32,693 bases of DNA from Clostridiales bacterium (GCA_004554085.1 SFNY01000022.1:1-32693); one strand, 5' to 3'. Positions 14,803 to 24,086 are shown, numbered from the stretch's first letter. The notes: generated by a model not told the origin, from the letters alone. Made by a program: numbers and translations.

Positions 14803-14816
14803 GGTATTCGCTCCTT

Positions 14817-15518
14817 TCAGTTCTTCAGCTGGCGGAGGATCTCCGCCCGCTCTTTATCCTCATCAGCGCGCGCAAGCGCCGAGCGGATCATGGTTTCCGT
14901 GGCCCGCATGGTGGCACGCATGCGGCCCCGCATGGTGGCCCGGGCCTCCTCATCGCCGATCAGCCCCGTGGCCCACCCCTTGTCCAGCGCATCCTGACTG
15001 GAAAAGAAGGCCTCCGCGTCCATCGCCGCTGCCGCCTCCTCCGCCGTCCAGGGCAGGTGCCTGGCGTAGATCGCCGCCGCCGAGTCCCGCAGCGCCAGCA
15101 GAAAGTCCCGCCCCGCCTGCAGATCCTGCCAGTTACCCTCCACGCCGCACATGGGGCTGTGGATCATGATCGATCCGCCCGCGGAGATCAGCCGTTTGTC
15201 CGCGCCCAGCGCGATCAGCGACGCCGCCGAATAGGCCCGGTAGATATGCACCGTGGTCTCGCCCTGATGGGCCCGCAGCGCTTCGTAGATCGCCACACCC
15301 GCCGCGAAGTCGCCGCCCTGGCTATCCACCACCACCGTGAGGGGCTTGCCCTCGCACTGTTTCAGCGCGTCCCGGAACTTGGGCGGCGTCACAAAGTTGC
15401 CAGGGTTCGCGCCCCAGGCGTCGGACAGGCTGTCCCACCAGGGCTCGCTCGGGGCAATCTCGCCCTCGATGTACAGCCGCGGCGCGTCACTGTCCACATC
15501 CGCAAAGTTGTAAAACAT
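14817..15518 (-). CDS. ClpP-like prohead protease
   Basis: A 233-residue protein with GGAGG before ATG 15518. It has a ClpP fold: VVVDSQGGDFAAGVAIYEAL, a nucleophile Ser in YSAASLIALGAD and the catalytic His in SIMIHSPMCG. The C-terminal tail is charged and Arg/Met-rich (ATMRGRMRATMRATET). It matures the capsid by cutting the scaffold region of the major capsid protein. It lies 3 bases from the portal stop. Confidence 0.92.
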   Translation of the reverse strand: MFYNFADVDSDAPRLYIEGEIAPSEPWWDSLSDAWGANPGNFVTPPKFRDALKQCEGKPLTVVVDSQGGDFAAGVAIYEALRAHQGETTVHIYRAYSAASLIALGADKRLISAGGSIMIHSPMCGVEGNWQDLQAGRDFLLALRDSAAAIYARHLPWTAEEAAAAMDAEAFFSSQDALDKGWATGLIGDEEARATMRGRMRATMRATETMIRSALARADEDKERAEILRQLKN

Positions 15519-15521
15519 GGT

Positions 15522-16685
15522 TTATCCCTCCTTCCCCAGAAGATCCAGCGGCACCAGGTCGCGGCTCACCAGCACCCGGTCGCCGCCCTTGACCGGGCCA
15601 CGGCCATCCAGGGCACGCAGCTCATCGATGGTGCGCAAGCCGTTGCGGCTCTGGATCTGGTGCAGCTGGCCCCTGGCCGCGCTGTCCACCAGCACCAGGC
15701 CCGTGCTGTCGAAGGCCAGCCGGACGCCTCCCTGCACATCCTCGTAGGTGAGCAGCTTCTGCTGCAGCTGCGCCTCGTACATGCGCATGGTGGGCATCAT
15801 GGACTGCGACAAAAACTCCAGCTGCTGGTGCTCCTGGCTCTGGTAGCTGGCCTTGTCGTAGTCCCCCAGCTTGGTGGGCGGTATCCCGTACACCCTCGCC
15901 ACCTTGCCGGCGGTGATCTTGTCCACCTCCAGGGCCTTGGCGTCCACCACGCTGCGGTTGATGCTGCTGGCCTTGGCTCCGCCGGTGAGCACAAGAACGC
16001 TGTTGCCGCTGCGCCGGTACACGGCCATGAACTCGTCCACGATCTGCTTTTTGCGCTCGCCGCCCACGTCCGAGGGGATCTCCAGCACCACCGCGCCGTT
16101 GACGCCCTTGGCCTGGGCCAGGGAGAACTCCTGCATACGCTGGTTGTAGTCCAGCGTCCCACGCAGCACGCCCAGTGGGCTGATACCCTTGGTGCCCATG
16201 GTGCTGATGTGGGTGCCGTGGATCATGTCCCGGTCGCTCACATACAGGATGCCGCCGCTCTCCGGGCGGATCTCGTACCACAGGTCGCCGGTGTCCACAT
16301 CCCGCCGGGGCGTTACCAGCTCCGGCCGCAGCACATCCAGGGCTTCCACCCGCCCGTCCGGGCCGGGCACCTTGAGGGCGTAGCTGTTGCCGCTGGTGTT
16401 GCGGCATACCTCCATCGCCCGCCAGAATTCAAAGGGCGTCATGCGCGGGTTAGGGCGGTAGCACAGGAGCCGGTGCAGCGGGTGGCTTGTATCCTCGTCC
16501 CAGCCCCGGTAGATCCGCACCGGCATGCTGGCCAGGGTGTTGGCCAGCAGCGACACCGCCGCGAACACCGCCTCCGAGTCCTCCAGTCCGATGTCCCCCA
16601 TGCCCCGGTAGAGGTCGTCCCCGGGCAGGGTATGCACCTGGGCGTCCGTTACGGTTTTCCGGCGGAACCTGTTAAAGGGCCACAT
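15522..16685 (-). CDS. Portal protein (HK97 family)
   Basis: A 387-residue protein. ATG 16685 follows GGGGAGGTGG and overlaps the terminase end by 14 bases; 48 upstream in-frame codons are terminase shadow. Residues contain AVFAAVSLLANTLASMPVRI, HPLHRLLCYRPNPRMTPFEF, GNSYALK and PPTKLGDYDKASYQSQEHQQ, the typical HK97 portal core. It forms the dodecameric DNA channel at one capsid vertex and docks terminase. Confidence 0.93.
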   Translation of the reverse strand: MWPFNRFRRKTVTDAQVHTLPGDDLYRGMGDIGLEDSEAVFAAVSLLANTLASMPVRIYRGWDEDTSHPLHRLLCYRPNPRMTPFEFWRAMEVCRNTSGNSYALKVPGPDGRVEALDVLRPELVTPRRDVDTGDLWYEIRPESGGILYVSDRDMIHGTHISTMGTKGISPLGVLRGTLDYNQRMQEFSLAQAKGVNGAVVLEIPSDVGGERKKQIVDEFMAVYRRSGNSVLVLTGGAKASSINRSVVDAKALEVDKITAGKVARVYGIPPTKLGDYDKASYQSQEHQQLEFLSQSMMPTMRMYEAQLQQKLLTYEDVQGGVRLAFDSTGLVLVDSAARGQLHQIQSRNGLRTIDELRALDGRGPVKGGDRVLVSRDLVPLDLLGKEG

Positions 16686-18564
16686 GGCCGCCACCTCCCC
16701 AAAAATCGTCCATCCCGGGCTCCGGCAGGCTGTACACACTGCTGTCGCCCAGATCGATAAATTCAACTTCCGCGTCCGCCGCCATCGCGCCAGGTGCCGG
16801 GCACTTCCGCATCCAGATCGTGTGCGCATCCAGGAAAGCCATGAAAACGTCGATCTTGCTGTACTTGTCCAATTTCACTGGGACATAGTTCTCGTTGTCC
16901 CGGGTGGCGTAGTCCTTGCGCAGCTTGACGTTGTTCAGGTACCACTCAAAGAGGCCCGAGCGGTTGTACACGATCTTTCCGTCCATAAACCGCTCTTTCA
17001 GATCCTTCATCGGCGCGTTCAGCGTCAGAGCGCCCTGGCGCACCGGCTCGCAGGCGAAGACCGGCTTGCCGTCCCCGCGCCAGCTGGAGAGCGACCGCAC
17101 CAGCAGCGTCGCGTTGGCAGGGTCATACCCGATCACCCGGATATCAAACACCTCCGCCCACTTCTCAAACCATTCGACGATGTACTCCTGCCGGACGTAA
17201 TCCCCATCAATGATGGTCAGCTCCCCCTGCATGGCCCATGCATAATAATCCAGCTTTTCGGCGTTGGCCTCCGCCACCTTGCGGGGCACGAAGGCGTGGA
17301 AAATCACCACCTCGCGGCCATCGTCCAGGGGGATCACCAGCGCCGCGCCCGTGTGGTCGTAGCTGGTGGAGATGTCGAATCCCCCGTAGGCCTCCCGGCC
17401 CCGGATCTGCTCCAGATCCACCATGTCCCGGTTGCGCTCGATCAGCTCCCAGCTGAGGTAGCTCAGGCTGCTGACCCGGGTGAAGAGGTTGAGCTGCTTG
17501 GTCAAAAAGTCCAGCATCACTTCCGGGACGGCCTTGCCCTCCTGCCACCTCAGCCGCAGCCGCTCCATGTCCAGCAGCACGCCCAGGGATGGATTGGCCT
17601 GGCCCCAGTGCGCGCTGTCCGCGGGCTCCAACGCCGCATCCATCTCATAGATGATCACCAGCCGCCGCTCGTTAACCTCGGGGTTACCGCTGCCACGGAG
17701 CAGCTGATCCGCCAGCCTGTACTCGCTGACCAGCAGGCCGTCCAGCACATAGCCCATGGTGGAAAACATCATCAGCAGCGCGTTGGGATGCTTGTCCAGG
17801 GATCGCCGCATCTGCCGCATCAGGTCATAGCCCGCCTGCTCGTGGATCTCATCAAACAGCGCCGCCGTGGGGCGGAGGCCGTCCAGGCCCCGGGCGTTGC
17901 TGGACTGCACCTGCATCAGCGCCACGGGCATCGCGCCCCGCCGCCGGGCCTCCTCCCGGGTGGAAAAGTACTCGATCCTGTCCGCGTAGCCCCGGAAGCG
18001 CTCCCGCATCGCGGGGCTGGCGTCGATCATCGTCCGGCAATCCCGCAGGAGGATGGACGCCTGCTGCCTGCTGTTGGCCAGCATGTCGATTTCCGCCCCG
18101 CGCACGCCCTCCTGGGAGGCCAGATACAGCGCGATGGCCGCCACCAGCGGGGTTTTGCCGTTGCCGCTGCCCACCACCAGAAGAAGGTAGTTGTACTTCC
18201 GCTCCCCGGTCTGCTTGTCCACAAAACCAAAGAGCGACGCCACCACCCAGCACTGCCAGGGCATCAGCACCATGGGCTCGCTGCCGCCCTCCACCCGGGC
18301 GAACTTTTCGATAAAGCGGATCGGGCGGCATGCCTTGTCCTGGTCGAACCGCCACCGGCAGTCCGTCTCCGGCTCCCGCGCCAGGTCGCTGAGCGTCCGC
18401 AGGCACGCCAGGCGGATCTTTTCGCATGCGTCAATCTCGCCCCGCAGCACACTCTCCACATACGCCAGCACCCGCCTGTCCAGCAGCGGGTAGCGGGCGT
18501 AGATCTCTTCCCGCGCCCCGCGGTTTTCCAGCAGATCAGTACTCGTCCAGGCTCGGCGCCTCAT
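16672..18564 (-). CDS. terL: Terminase large subunit
   Basis: A 630-residue ATPase-nuclease. Walker A is VVGSGNGKT (near residue 130), the Walker B acidic pair is in ALFDEIHEQ (near 232), and the nuclease domain starts GGFDISTSYDHTGAALVIP (near 395). Length and order fit the Terminase_1/HK97-like family. ATG 18564 overlaps the small-subunit gene by 29 bases with a distant GGAGG, suggesting coupled translation. It pumps and cuts phage DNA at packaging. Confidence 0.95.
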   Translation of the reverse strand: MRRRAWTSTDLLENRGAREEIYARYPLLDRRVLAYVESVLRGEIDACEKIRLACLRTLSDLAREPETDCRWRFDQDKACRPIRFIEKFARVEGGSEPMVLMPWQCWVVASLFGFVDKQTGERKYNYLLLVVGSGNGKTPLVAAIALYLASQEGVRGAEIDMLANSRQQASILLRDCRTMIDASPAMRERFRGYADRIEYFSTREEARRRGAMPVALMQVQSSNARGLDGLRPTAALFDEIHEQAGYDLMRQMRRSLDKHPNALLMMFSTMGYVLDGLLVSEYRLADQLLRGSGNPEVNERRLVIIYEMDAALEPADSAHWGQANPSLGVLLDMERLRLRWQEGKAVPEVMLDFLTKQLNLFTRVSSLSYLSWELIERNRDMVDLEQIRGREAYGGFDISTSYDHTGAALVIPLDDGREVVIFHAFVPRKVAEANAEKLDYYAWAMQGELTIIDGDYVRQEYIVEWFEKWAEVFDIRVIGYDPANATLLVRSLSSWRGDGKPVFACEPVRQGALTLNAPMKDLKERFMDGKIVYNRSGLFEWYLNNVKLRKDYATRDNENYVPVKLDKYSKIDVFMAFLDAHTIWMRKCPAPGAMAADAEVEFIDLGDSSVYSLPEPGMDDFWGGGGHVAL

Positions 18565-18934
18565 CCGCCGTCACGTCCTCCACATCCTCCGCCTCCCTGT
18601 TTCCGCCCCGAGGCTTGCGCGGCCTCAGGCCCAGCGCCGCAATCAGCTTCGCCTCCGTGGCGCTGGCACGGAGCAGGGTGTCCACCTCCGGCGGCTTGCG
18701 CTCCAGCGTTTGCCGGCCGTTGGAGTACCGCTCCCGCTGCCCCTTTTCGGCCACGATCTCCGCAGCCTCCAGGCGCGTCAGCTCCACATCCACCAGCGCG
18801 TCCAGCAGCACCCTGTGCGCCGGCAGAATCTCCCCGCAGCTGTCCAGGATGTGCCGCTCCACCTCCGCGCGCTTCTGCGCGGCCTGCCGCGCCAGGCGCA
18901 GCATCCGCTCATCCCTTGCCTGCTTGCTTTCCAT
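18536..18934 (-). CDS. Terminase small subunit candidate (P27-like)
   Basis: A 132-residue helical protein with GGGAGG 5 bases before ATG 18934. The segments LDALVDVELTRLEAAEIVAE, RQTLERKPPEVDTLLRASAT and KLIAALGLRPRKPRG match the layout of P27-type small terminases, where the last phrase (LGLTPxxRxx in relatives) is characteristic. The acidic C-terminus ends DEAPSLDEY. It recognises the packaging site on phage DNA. Position between HNH and large terminase agrees. Confidence 0.75.
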   Translation of the reverse strand: MESKQARDERMLRLARQAAQKRAEVERHILDSCGEILPAHRVLLDALVDVELTRLEAAEIVAEKGQRERYSNGRQTLERKPPEVDTLLRASATEAKLIAALGLRPRKPRGGNREAEDVEDVTADEAPSLDEY

Positions 18935-19232
18935 ACAGTCCTCCCAGATCGACCACCCGCACCCCCGTGGTTTCCTCCAAGGCCGTCGGAGCCGCCCTGC
19001 GGTTGCGCTCCGGGTGCAGCGCGTTGTGGCAGGCGTCGCATACGCTCTCCAGGTTGCTCAGCTCGCGCTTGAGGTCGGGCCGCTCCCTGACGGGGATGAT
19101 ATGATGCACCACCGTCGCCGCGCGTCTCCCGCACCGCTGGCACAGATAATGATCCCGCTGCAGCGCTTCCAGCCGCAGCCGACGCCAGCTGCGCGACAGA
19201 TAAAACGGATCCGCCTTTTTGTCGTAGTGCAT
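18909..19232 (-). CDS. HNH endonuclease
   Basis: A 107-residue protein with GGGAGGTGA 6 bases before ATG 19232. The HNH motif is complete: LCQRCGRRAATVVHHIIPVR, then LSNLESVCDACHNALHP, with paired CxxC zinc ligands. HNH nucleases next to terminase in HK97-like phages assist specific DNA cleavage at packaging. It overlaps the small-terminase gene by 26 bases and opens the late operon. Confidence 0.9.
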   Translation of the reverse strand: MHYDKKADPFYLSRSWRRLRLEALQRDHYLCQRCGRRAATVVHHIIPVRERPDLKRELSNLESVCDACHNALHPERNRRAAPTALEETTGVRVVDLGGLYGKQAGKG

Positions 19233-19262
19233 CCTGCTCACCTCCCCCAAATAACAGGGCCA

Positions 19263-19294
19263 GGCACGGCGCCGCTGCTCTCAAACGCCGTGCC
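19263..19294 (-). other. Leader hairpin upstream of the HNH gene
   Basis: GGCACGGCG and CGCCGTGCC form a perfect 9-bp inverted repeat with a 14-base loop in the leader of the late operon, 30 bases before the HNH start. There is no T run. It could be a regulator-binding site or a leader structure. Confidence 0.45.
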
Positions 19295-19326
19295 CCGGTA
19301 GGAGGCATCCCGGTGGCCCCGATGCC

Positions 19327-19357
19327 GTTATACCATCGCCCACCCCCATGGCTGCAA
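19327..19357 (-). promoter_or_regulatory. Candidate late promoter
   Basis: On the minus strand TTGCAG (19357-19352), 19 bases, then TATAAC (19332-19327), preceded by TGG to make an extended -10. It lies between the SSB terminator and the HNH gene, where a late promoter is needed. The long spacer keeps confidence low. The sigma-like protein at 19776-20171 might act here. Confidence 0.35.
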
Positions 19358-19379
19358 GATGGCAAAATGCGATCCTGTC

Positions 19380-19414
19380 AAAAAAAAGCGGCCGGAGTCA
19401 TCTGCTCCGACCGC
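19380..19414 (-). terminator. Intrinsic terminator of the early operon
   Basis: A 10-bp stem (GCGGTCGGAG / CTCCGGCCGC on the minus strand, one G-U pair), 7-base loop and eight T. It lies 12 bases after the SSB stop and separates early from late transcription. Confidence 0.88.
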
Positions 19415-19426
19415 CGCCGCGCCCCG

Positions 19427-19813
19427 TCAGAAGGGCACGTCCTCGCTGGATACCTCCTGATAGCCGCTCTCCGCGTCCGTCCTGGGTGCTTCCTCGCTCC
19501 TGTCACGGGGCGACAGAAACTCCACCTGCGCCGCGCTGACGTTCAGCTCCGCCTTGGTGTCGCCGTTGTTGGCCTGGTACAGCCGCACCGTCAGCGGCCC
19601 CTCAACGTACACCTTCCTCCCCTTGGCCAGGTATTGTGCGCACCGCTCGCCAAGCTGCCGCCAGGCCGCCACCCGGAAATAGTCCGCCTCCGGGTGCCCG
19701 TTCTGGCCCCGCTTGTTCACCGCCACGGTAAAATTGCATACCGCGGTGCCGTCCGCCGTTGTCCTCAGCTCAGGATCACGGGTGAGATTGCCGATCATCT
19801 GCATCTTTTGCAT
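19427..19813 (-). CDS. ssb: Single-stranded DNA-binding protein
   Basis: A 128-residue OB-fold protein: MIGNLTRDPELRTTADGTAV, CNFTVAVNK, YFRVAAWRQLGERCAQYLAK and GPLTVRLYQ match bacterial/phage SSB. The C-terminal acidic tip ends EDVPF, the protein-interaction tail. GGAGG lies 6 bases before ATG 19813; the in-frame ATG two codons earlier abuts the site and is less likely. It protects single strands during replication and is the last early gene before the terminator. Confidence 0.95.
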   Translation of the reverse strand: MQKMQMIGNLTRDPELRTTADGTAVCNFTVAVNKRGQNGHPEADYFRVAAWRQLGERCAQYLAKGRKVYVEGPLTVRLYQANNGDTKAELNVSAAQVEFLSPRDRSEEAPRTDAESGYQEVSSEDVPF

Positions 19814-20171
19814 GGTCATCCTCCATTTCTGCGGCCATCCTCAGGCCGCGGATCTTTGCCCTTGTCACTGTCCTGATGTTGCACGCCATGGCGTTGGCGA
19901 TCTGGGAGAGGCTGTCCCCCAGCACATAGTAGCGCACCAGCACCCCGTATTCCCGCCCGGGCGGCAGCCTGGCCAGCACGGCCATGGCCCTGTCGCCCAG
20001 AAGCGACGCCCGATCCTCCAGCGCCCGCAAAAGCCTCCGGGCATCCTCTGCCGGTGTAGCGTCGCGGAAGATCTCGCTGCCGCCGGCCTCCAGCCATTGC
20101 ACCACGTCCCGCTGCCGCCGCACGCAGGCCAGCGCCTCCCTGCTCGCCTCCAGGGTTTCTACTGCCGTCAC
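19776..20171 (-). CDS. Sigma-70 region 4-like / late regulator HTH protein
   Basis: A 131-residue helical protein starting at GTG 20171 in a GTGA overlap with the primase-helicase stop. The C-terminal part (LPPGREYGVLVRYYVLGDSL, SQIANAMACNIRTVTRAKIR) has the helix-turn-helix pattern of sigma region 4 and of phage late activators of the ArpU/RinA/DUF1492 kind. It may switch on the late operon downstream of the terminator. The exact family is uncertain. Confidence 0.65.
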   Translation of the reverse strand: MTAVETLEASREALACVRRQRDVVQWLEAGGSEIFRDATPAEDARRLLRALEDRASLLGDRAMAVLARLPPGREYGVLVRYYVLGDSLSQIANAMACNIRTVTRAKIRGLRMAAEMEDDHAKDADDRQSHP

Positions 20172-23032
20172 GCCTCATCACCTCCCTCAAAAGGCCCGGC
20201 ATCATCCACCATCAGAAAGTTGCCCTGGTGGGTTTTTACGACGGGCGCCGTATCATCCAGCACCCAGCGCGGCATCACCATGTACCGCCCATGGATGCCC
20301 CCGCGCTTGATCTGCTGCAGCGCGGAGCCGCCATCCCGGCATACGATCTTCCTCTCCTCCCGCAGCTGGGCGATCAGCGTGTTTTTACCCGTTGCCAGGG
20401 CCGTGCCTTGCTGGGCAAGGGATTTCTGCACCGCCCCGTAGCTTTCGCCCGGGATCAGGTAGTAGTAGTCGTCGTCCCTGTAGCCGATCAAGTCCCGCGG
20501 GATCACCGCCGATACATGCCCCAGCGTCTCCACCATGTTGCGCCCGCTGGCAAGCAGTTCCCGCAGCGTGGTCAAAAAGATGGCTGTCGGCTTTTCCTGG
20601 CGCATTTCCGCCGCCTGACGGGCGTTGTTGCCCACCATCGCGTCCCAGCACCTGTCCATCATCTGCGCGCGGAAGTCCTCATTGCCCTCCATCATGCCGC
20701 CCGGGGCCACCATGTAGTCCAGCATCATCGAGATACCCAGCATCAGGTACGCCACCGCCGACAGCATCCGGGCATGCTCCCCGTGCGTCCGGGCCACGGC
20801 CTCCGTCCGCAGTGCGCTGAGGCGATTGTCCAGCATCTCCGGCAGATCATCCGCCATCCCCTGCAGGTACTCGATATAGCCCCGCATGCTCTCGTTGAGC
20901 ACCCCGTCCCGCGCCATCTGCCACAGCTCCTCCATTTCTCCGATTCTCCGGGCTTGGGCAGCGCTCATGCCCGCACAGGGCACCGGCACCTCGCCGCCCT
21001 GGAGCTCGATCACATACAGCCGCGCCAGGCTGGAGATCGTCACGTCCGGCAGCTCCTCGCCCGTCTGGATACACAGTCCCCGGGCATACCGGTCGCGCTG
21101 GGCGTCCAGCTCGCCCGTCATGCGGCTGCGGCGCATGCCGTCCGCCATCATGCGGATGATGATCTCCTCCAGCGATTTCCGCGCCCGCTGCCGCACAGGA
21201 TCCACCTCGCGCTTGTAGTCGTCCACAAACAGCGGAAGATCCTTGAGCTCGTACAGCTTTTGCGCCATGGCCGCGCTGGAGTCATCAAACGTCGCGGGCT
21301 GCATGCCCTCGAAGTTGAAATCATACCCAAAATGGTTGAGCGCCAGGCTCATGTATGTTGTTTTGCCCATTCCCGTTGTACCCACCAGGTACGGCACAAA
21401 GGATGGCCGGTGCCCACGCTGCTCCAGGAAATACCGCAGCGGGGACAGAAACAGGAAGCCGATCACCGGCGCGCCCACCCTGAGGCCCGGCGCGTGCATC
21501 ACCCGCAGCGTCGCGCCCTGGGCGATCGGCAGCGCCTCCGCGCGGGATAAACCGGCGTACTCGCCGCTGCGGATCCCGTCCAGGCAGTACCGATCCAGGC
21601 CGAAATCCAGCTTAACCTGGATATCCTCCGCGCCGATCGCGCCGCCGCCGTGCAGGAAGCACAGCTTGCCGTCGATCTTCCGCCACCCCGTGTGGCAGTA
21701 CAGCGTCCTGTGGACAGCCGCCCGCAGCCCGGCCTCCTGGATGATCCTGCGCAGCTTGGGCATCACGCCGTTGCCGTCCGCCACATTCGCGCTCAGGCCC
21801 CACCGGGCCAGCGGCCAGCGCATCTGCTCGAATTCGCTGACGGGGAGCTGCAGCGTGGGCAGCCGGATTCCCGTCGCGCTCCAGCCCTCGATCGTCAGCT
21901 GGTACCGGGGCGCGCCGCTGCCGTCGTCCACCAGCACCTGCTCCACAGGAAGCGCCACAAAGTTGCTCAGCTGTCGCGTCGCGCCGTCCGCCGCCACCGA
22001 GCAGATGCACGCGCTGCGCACCTGGCACCCCTGGATGCCTTCGAACCAATCAGCGTAGTCTCCATCGCTCACCACCCGGCTCAGCACCGGCGCGCTCTCG
22101 ATCAGCTGCCGCAGCAGCTTCCGCGCCTCATTGATCCCCAGGCCCTGCACCAGGTCGCTCACGTCGCCCTTGTTCGGCAGCGCCACCTGGCTTTGCCGCC
22201 GCAGGTTGACGATCCGCACCTCTGCCGCCGCATCCCTCAGCGCTTTGGCCACCAGCCGGGCGTGCTTCCATCCTGGCTCATCCAGGTCGGGAATGATGTA
22301 CACCTGCGCCCCCCGCAGCGCCTCCGTCCCTTCATCGCCCCATTTGCCCGCGCCGCCCTTGTTGGTGGTAGCCACGAAGCCCAGGGCGCGCAGCGTCTCC
22401 ACGTCCTTCTCGCCCTCCACCAGGCACACAGGGCGCTTTTTTGCAACAGCCTTGGCCACCTCCGGCAGGTTGTACAGCATGGCCGTGTGCCCGCCGTCGC
22501 CCCAGTACCAGCTGTTGCCCTCCGCGTGGATGGTGGGGAAGCTCTTGGCGTCCGTGCGGTATACCCGCATCACCTCGCGTCCCGCATCGTCCGCGTACAC
22601 ATAGCAGGCGGTGATCGTCTCCTCCACCCATTGCTCGGATCCGTCCTCCGCCTTCTCCCGCCGCCGGTAGGGCTTGCCGATGGCCAGCTTGCTCAGGTCG
22701 GCGGGCCGCTTCTCCGCTTGGGACGGCTTTGGCCTGGGCGGATCCTTCCGAGGCTCCGGCTGCTTCCGCTGCCTGGGCGCCGAGCCCTTGTGCTTTGTGT
22801 CCATGCGCTCCAGCGCCTCCGGGCGCATCAGATCCCGCCAGCTGATGCCCAGCCTGGCCAGGATATCCTCATAGGTGCACCCCGCCAGGCACTGCAGGAT
22901 GATTTTGTCCTCCCCCATCCTGATGGCCAGCGAGGCTTTCCGGTCGTCGTGGCAGGGGCAGCGCGCCATGTACTGCCCTCCGCCCTTGCTCTGCACGCCC
23001 TCCAGCATGGAGAGCAGACTCTGCAAATCCAC
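20168..23032 (-). CDS. Primase-helicase (CHC2 zinc finger, Toprim, DUF927-like helicase)
   Basis: A 954-residue protein. GTG 23032 has GGGAGG 7 bases before; an earlier in-frame TTG lacks such a site. The CHC2 zinc finger is CPCH at 25-28 with C48-x3-C52. The Toprim part near 200-270 contains CLVEGEKDVETLRALGF and VYIIPDLDEPG. The helicase domain has Walker A GTTGMGKT near 550 and Walker B LPLFVDDYKRE, as in DUF927 phage/plasmid replicative helicases. It likely primes and unwinds DNA at the phage origin; the origin itself was not located. Confidence 0.9.
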   Translation of the reverse strand: MDLQSLLSMLEGVQSKGGGQYMARCPCHDDRKASLAIRMGEDKIILQCLAGCTYEDILARLGISWRDLMRPEALERMDTKHKGSAPRQRKQPEPRKDPPRPKPSQAEKRPADLSKLAIGKPYRRREKAEDGSEQWVEETITACYVYADDAGREVMRVYRTDAKSFPTIHAEGNSWYWGDGGHTAMLYNLPEVAKAVAKKRPVCLVEGEKDVETLRALGFVATTNKGGAGKWGDEGTEALRGAQVYIIPDLDEPGWKHARLVAKALRDAAAEVRIVNLRRQSQVALPNKGDVSDLVQGLGINEARKLLRQLIESAPVLSRVVSDGDYADWFEGIQGCQVRSACICSVAADGATRQLSNFVALPVEQVLVDDGSGAPRYQLTIEGWSATGIRLPTLQLPVSEFEQMRWPLARWGLSANVADGNGVMPKLRRIIQEAGLRAAVHRTLYCHTGWRKIDGKLCFLHGGGAIGAEDIQVKLDFGLDRYCLDGIRSGEYAGLSRAEALPIAQGATLRVMHAPGLRVGAPVIGFLFLSPLRYFLEQRGHRPSFVPYLVGTTGMGKTTYMSLALNHFGYDFNFEGMQPATFDDSSAAMAQKLYELKDLPLFVDDYKREVDPVRQRARKSLEEIIIRMMADGMRRSRMTGELDAQRDRYARGLCIQTGEELPDVTISSLARLYVIELQGGEVPVPCAGMSAAQARRIGEMEELWQMARDGVLNESMRGYIEYLQGMADDLPEMLDNRLSALRTEAVARTHGEHARMLSAVAYLMLGISMMLDYMVAPGGMMEGNEDFRAQMMDRCWDAMVGNNARQAAEMRQEKPTAIFLTTLRELLASGRNMVETLGHVSAVIPRDLIGYRDDDYYYLIPGESYGAVQKSLAQQGTALATGKNTLIAQLREERKIVCRDGGSALQQIKRGGIHGRYMVMPRWVLDDTAPVVKTHQGNFLMVDDAGPFEGGDEA

Positions 23033-23046
23033 GGCGCGTCCTCCCG

Positions 23047-23373
23047 TCAATCCATTTTGTCAGGCCCGTCACGCAGCGCGTCCAGCATCATCGCGTCAAT
23101 GGCGCTGCGCATCGCGGCGGTTCCGGCTGCGCCGCTGGGAGAAGTTTGCGCCTTTTGATCGCGCATCCGGCTGTACTCGCTACAGCGCTCATAATTGCCC
23201 CGGCAGACGGCCTCCGCCGCCTGAAGCGCGCCAGATTCAAAGTACACCGTTGCCCGGGACAGCGGTAGTGTGCCGGAGCCAAGTCCCCAGTCATAGCACA
23301 GCACCGCGCTCCTGTGACGGCCAAGCACCGTTGCCACATAGTACGGGCACACCCGCTCGCCATTATCGCCCAT
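23047..23373 (-). CDS. Hypothetical Cys-containing early protein (108 aa)
   Basis: ATG 23373 has GGAGGT 8 bases before and overlaps the upstream gene end. Sequence features are ERVCPYYVATVLGRHRSAVL and CRGNYERCSEYSRM, a four-cysteine arrangement that could bind metal. The Ala-rich C-terminus is helical. No family recognised. It is part of a tightly overlapping early operon upstream of the primase-helicase. Confidence 0.65.
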   Translation of the reverse strand: MGDNGERVCPYYVATVLGRHRSAVLCYDWGLGSGTLPLSRATVYFESGALQAAEAVCRGNYERCSEYSRMRDQKAQTSPSGAAGTAAMRSAIDAMMLDALRDGPDKMD

Positions 23374-23680
23374 CGCCGGGCACCTCCCGCACATCCCCAC
23401 GGGCCTGGTGCCCGATCAGCAGCAGCGCCACATAGAGCTTGTCCCGCAGCGGCAGCTCGCTGAGCCCCATGGCCAGCATCCGCAGCCTGCTCCAACGCTG
23501 GCCATAGCAGTGCATCTCCATGTGAGCGGTGTTTTCCGGCAAATCGCGCCCGCACGCGCCCAGCAGCAGGTCGTCGCACTCCAGCACAATCGGCTCCTGC
23601 ATCCGCCACAGCGCCCTGGGCCCGATGGGCTCCACCGTCACCCGCAGCTCCCGCGGAGCAGGGTTGTCAAGCATGCTCAT
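23363..23680 (-). CDS. Hypothetical early protein (105 aa)
   Basis: GGAGGAGG lies 9 bases before ATG 23680, which overlaps the upstream gene by 14 bases. The protein (MSMLDNPAPRELRVTVEPIG) contains IVLECDDLLLGACGR and LPLRDKLYVALLLIGHQ. No motif recognised. The overlaps on both sides argue for co-translation with the neighbouring early genes. Confidence 0.6.
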   Translation of the reverse strand: MSMLDNPAPRELRVTVEPIGPRALWRMQEPIVLECDDLLLGACGRDLPENTAHMEMHCYGQRWSRLRMLAMGLSELPLRDKLYVALLLIGHQARGDVREVPGDGR

Positions 23681-24086
23681 GGTTCGCAGCCTCCTCCCCG
23701 TTTGCCCGCAGCGCAAAGTGCCCGTAGTCCCTGCACTCCATGCACGCACAGTCCGTGTGTCCGCACTCCATGCAGTCCATGGGGCAGTCGTCCGGCCACC
23801 GGGAGTGCTCGCACGCATAGCACAGATCAGCGCCATGGGCTACCTGCTTCATACCGGCCAGCAGCATCTCCTGCCATACACGCTCTTGCACCAGCGCGCG
23901 GATCCGCTCCGCAGCCATCCGGGCCAGGTCGAACAGGCAGTTGACGTTGCTCCGCAGCGGGCATACGCCCTCGCCCGTATACCCGCAATGGCCACTGCCA
24001 ATGCACTTTTCCAGCATCCCGGCCAGCATCAACGAGTCGATGCCTGCTGGGTCTCTGGCCTGGTTATGCTTTTCCGCCTCCGTCAT
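23667..24086 (-). CDS. Cys-rich zinc-ribbon-like early protein (139 aa)
   Basis: AAAGGAGG lies 8 bases before ATG 24086. There are two Cys clusters: CIGSGHCGYTGEGVCPLRSN near residue 28 and CYACEHSRWPDDCPMDCMEC near 90, followed by CACMEC. At least a dozen cysteines suggest several zinc sites. No enzyme motif is seen. It could be a nucleic-acid- or protein-binding regulator; the function is unknown. Confidence 0.65.
   Translation of the reverse strand: MTEAEKHNQARDPAGIDSLMLAGMLEKCIGSGHCGYTGEGVCPLRSNVNCLFDLARMAAERIRALVQERVWQEMLLAGMKQVAHGADLCYACEHSRWPDDCPMDCMECGHTDCACMECRDYGHFALRANGEEAANHEHA

Noticed and set aside
18536..19250. A cos or pac site near the terminase genes
   Set aside because: Expected in this area, but no recognisable end sequence or repeat could be supported by eye.
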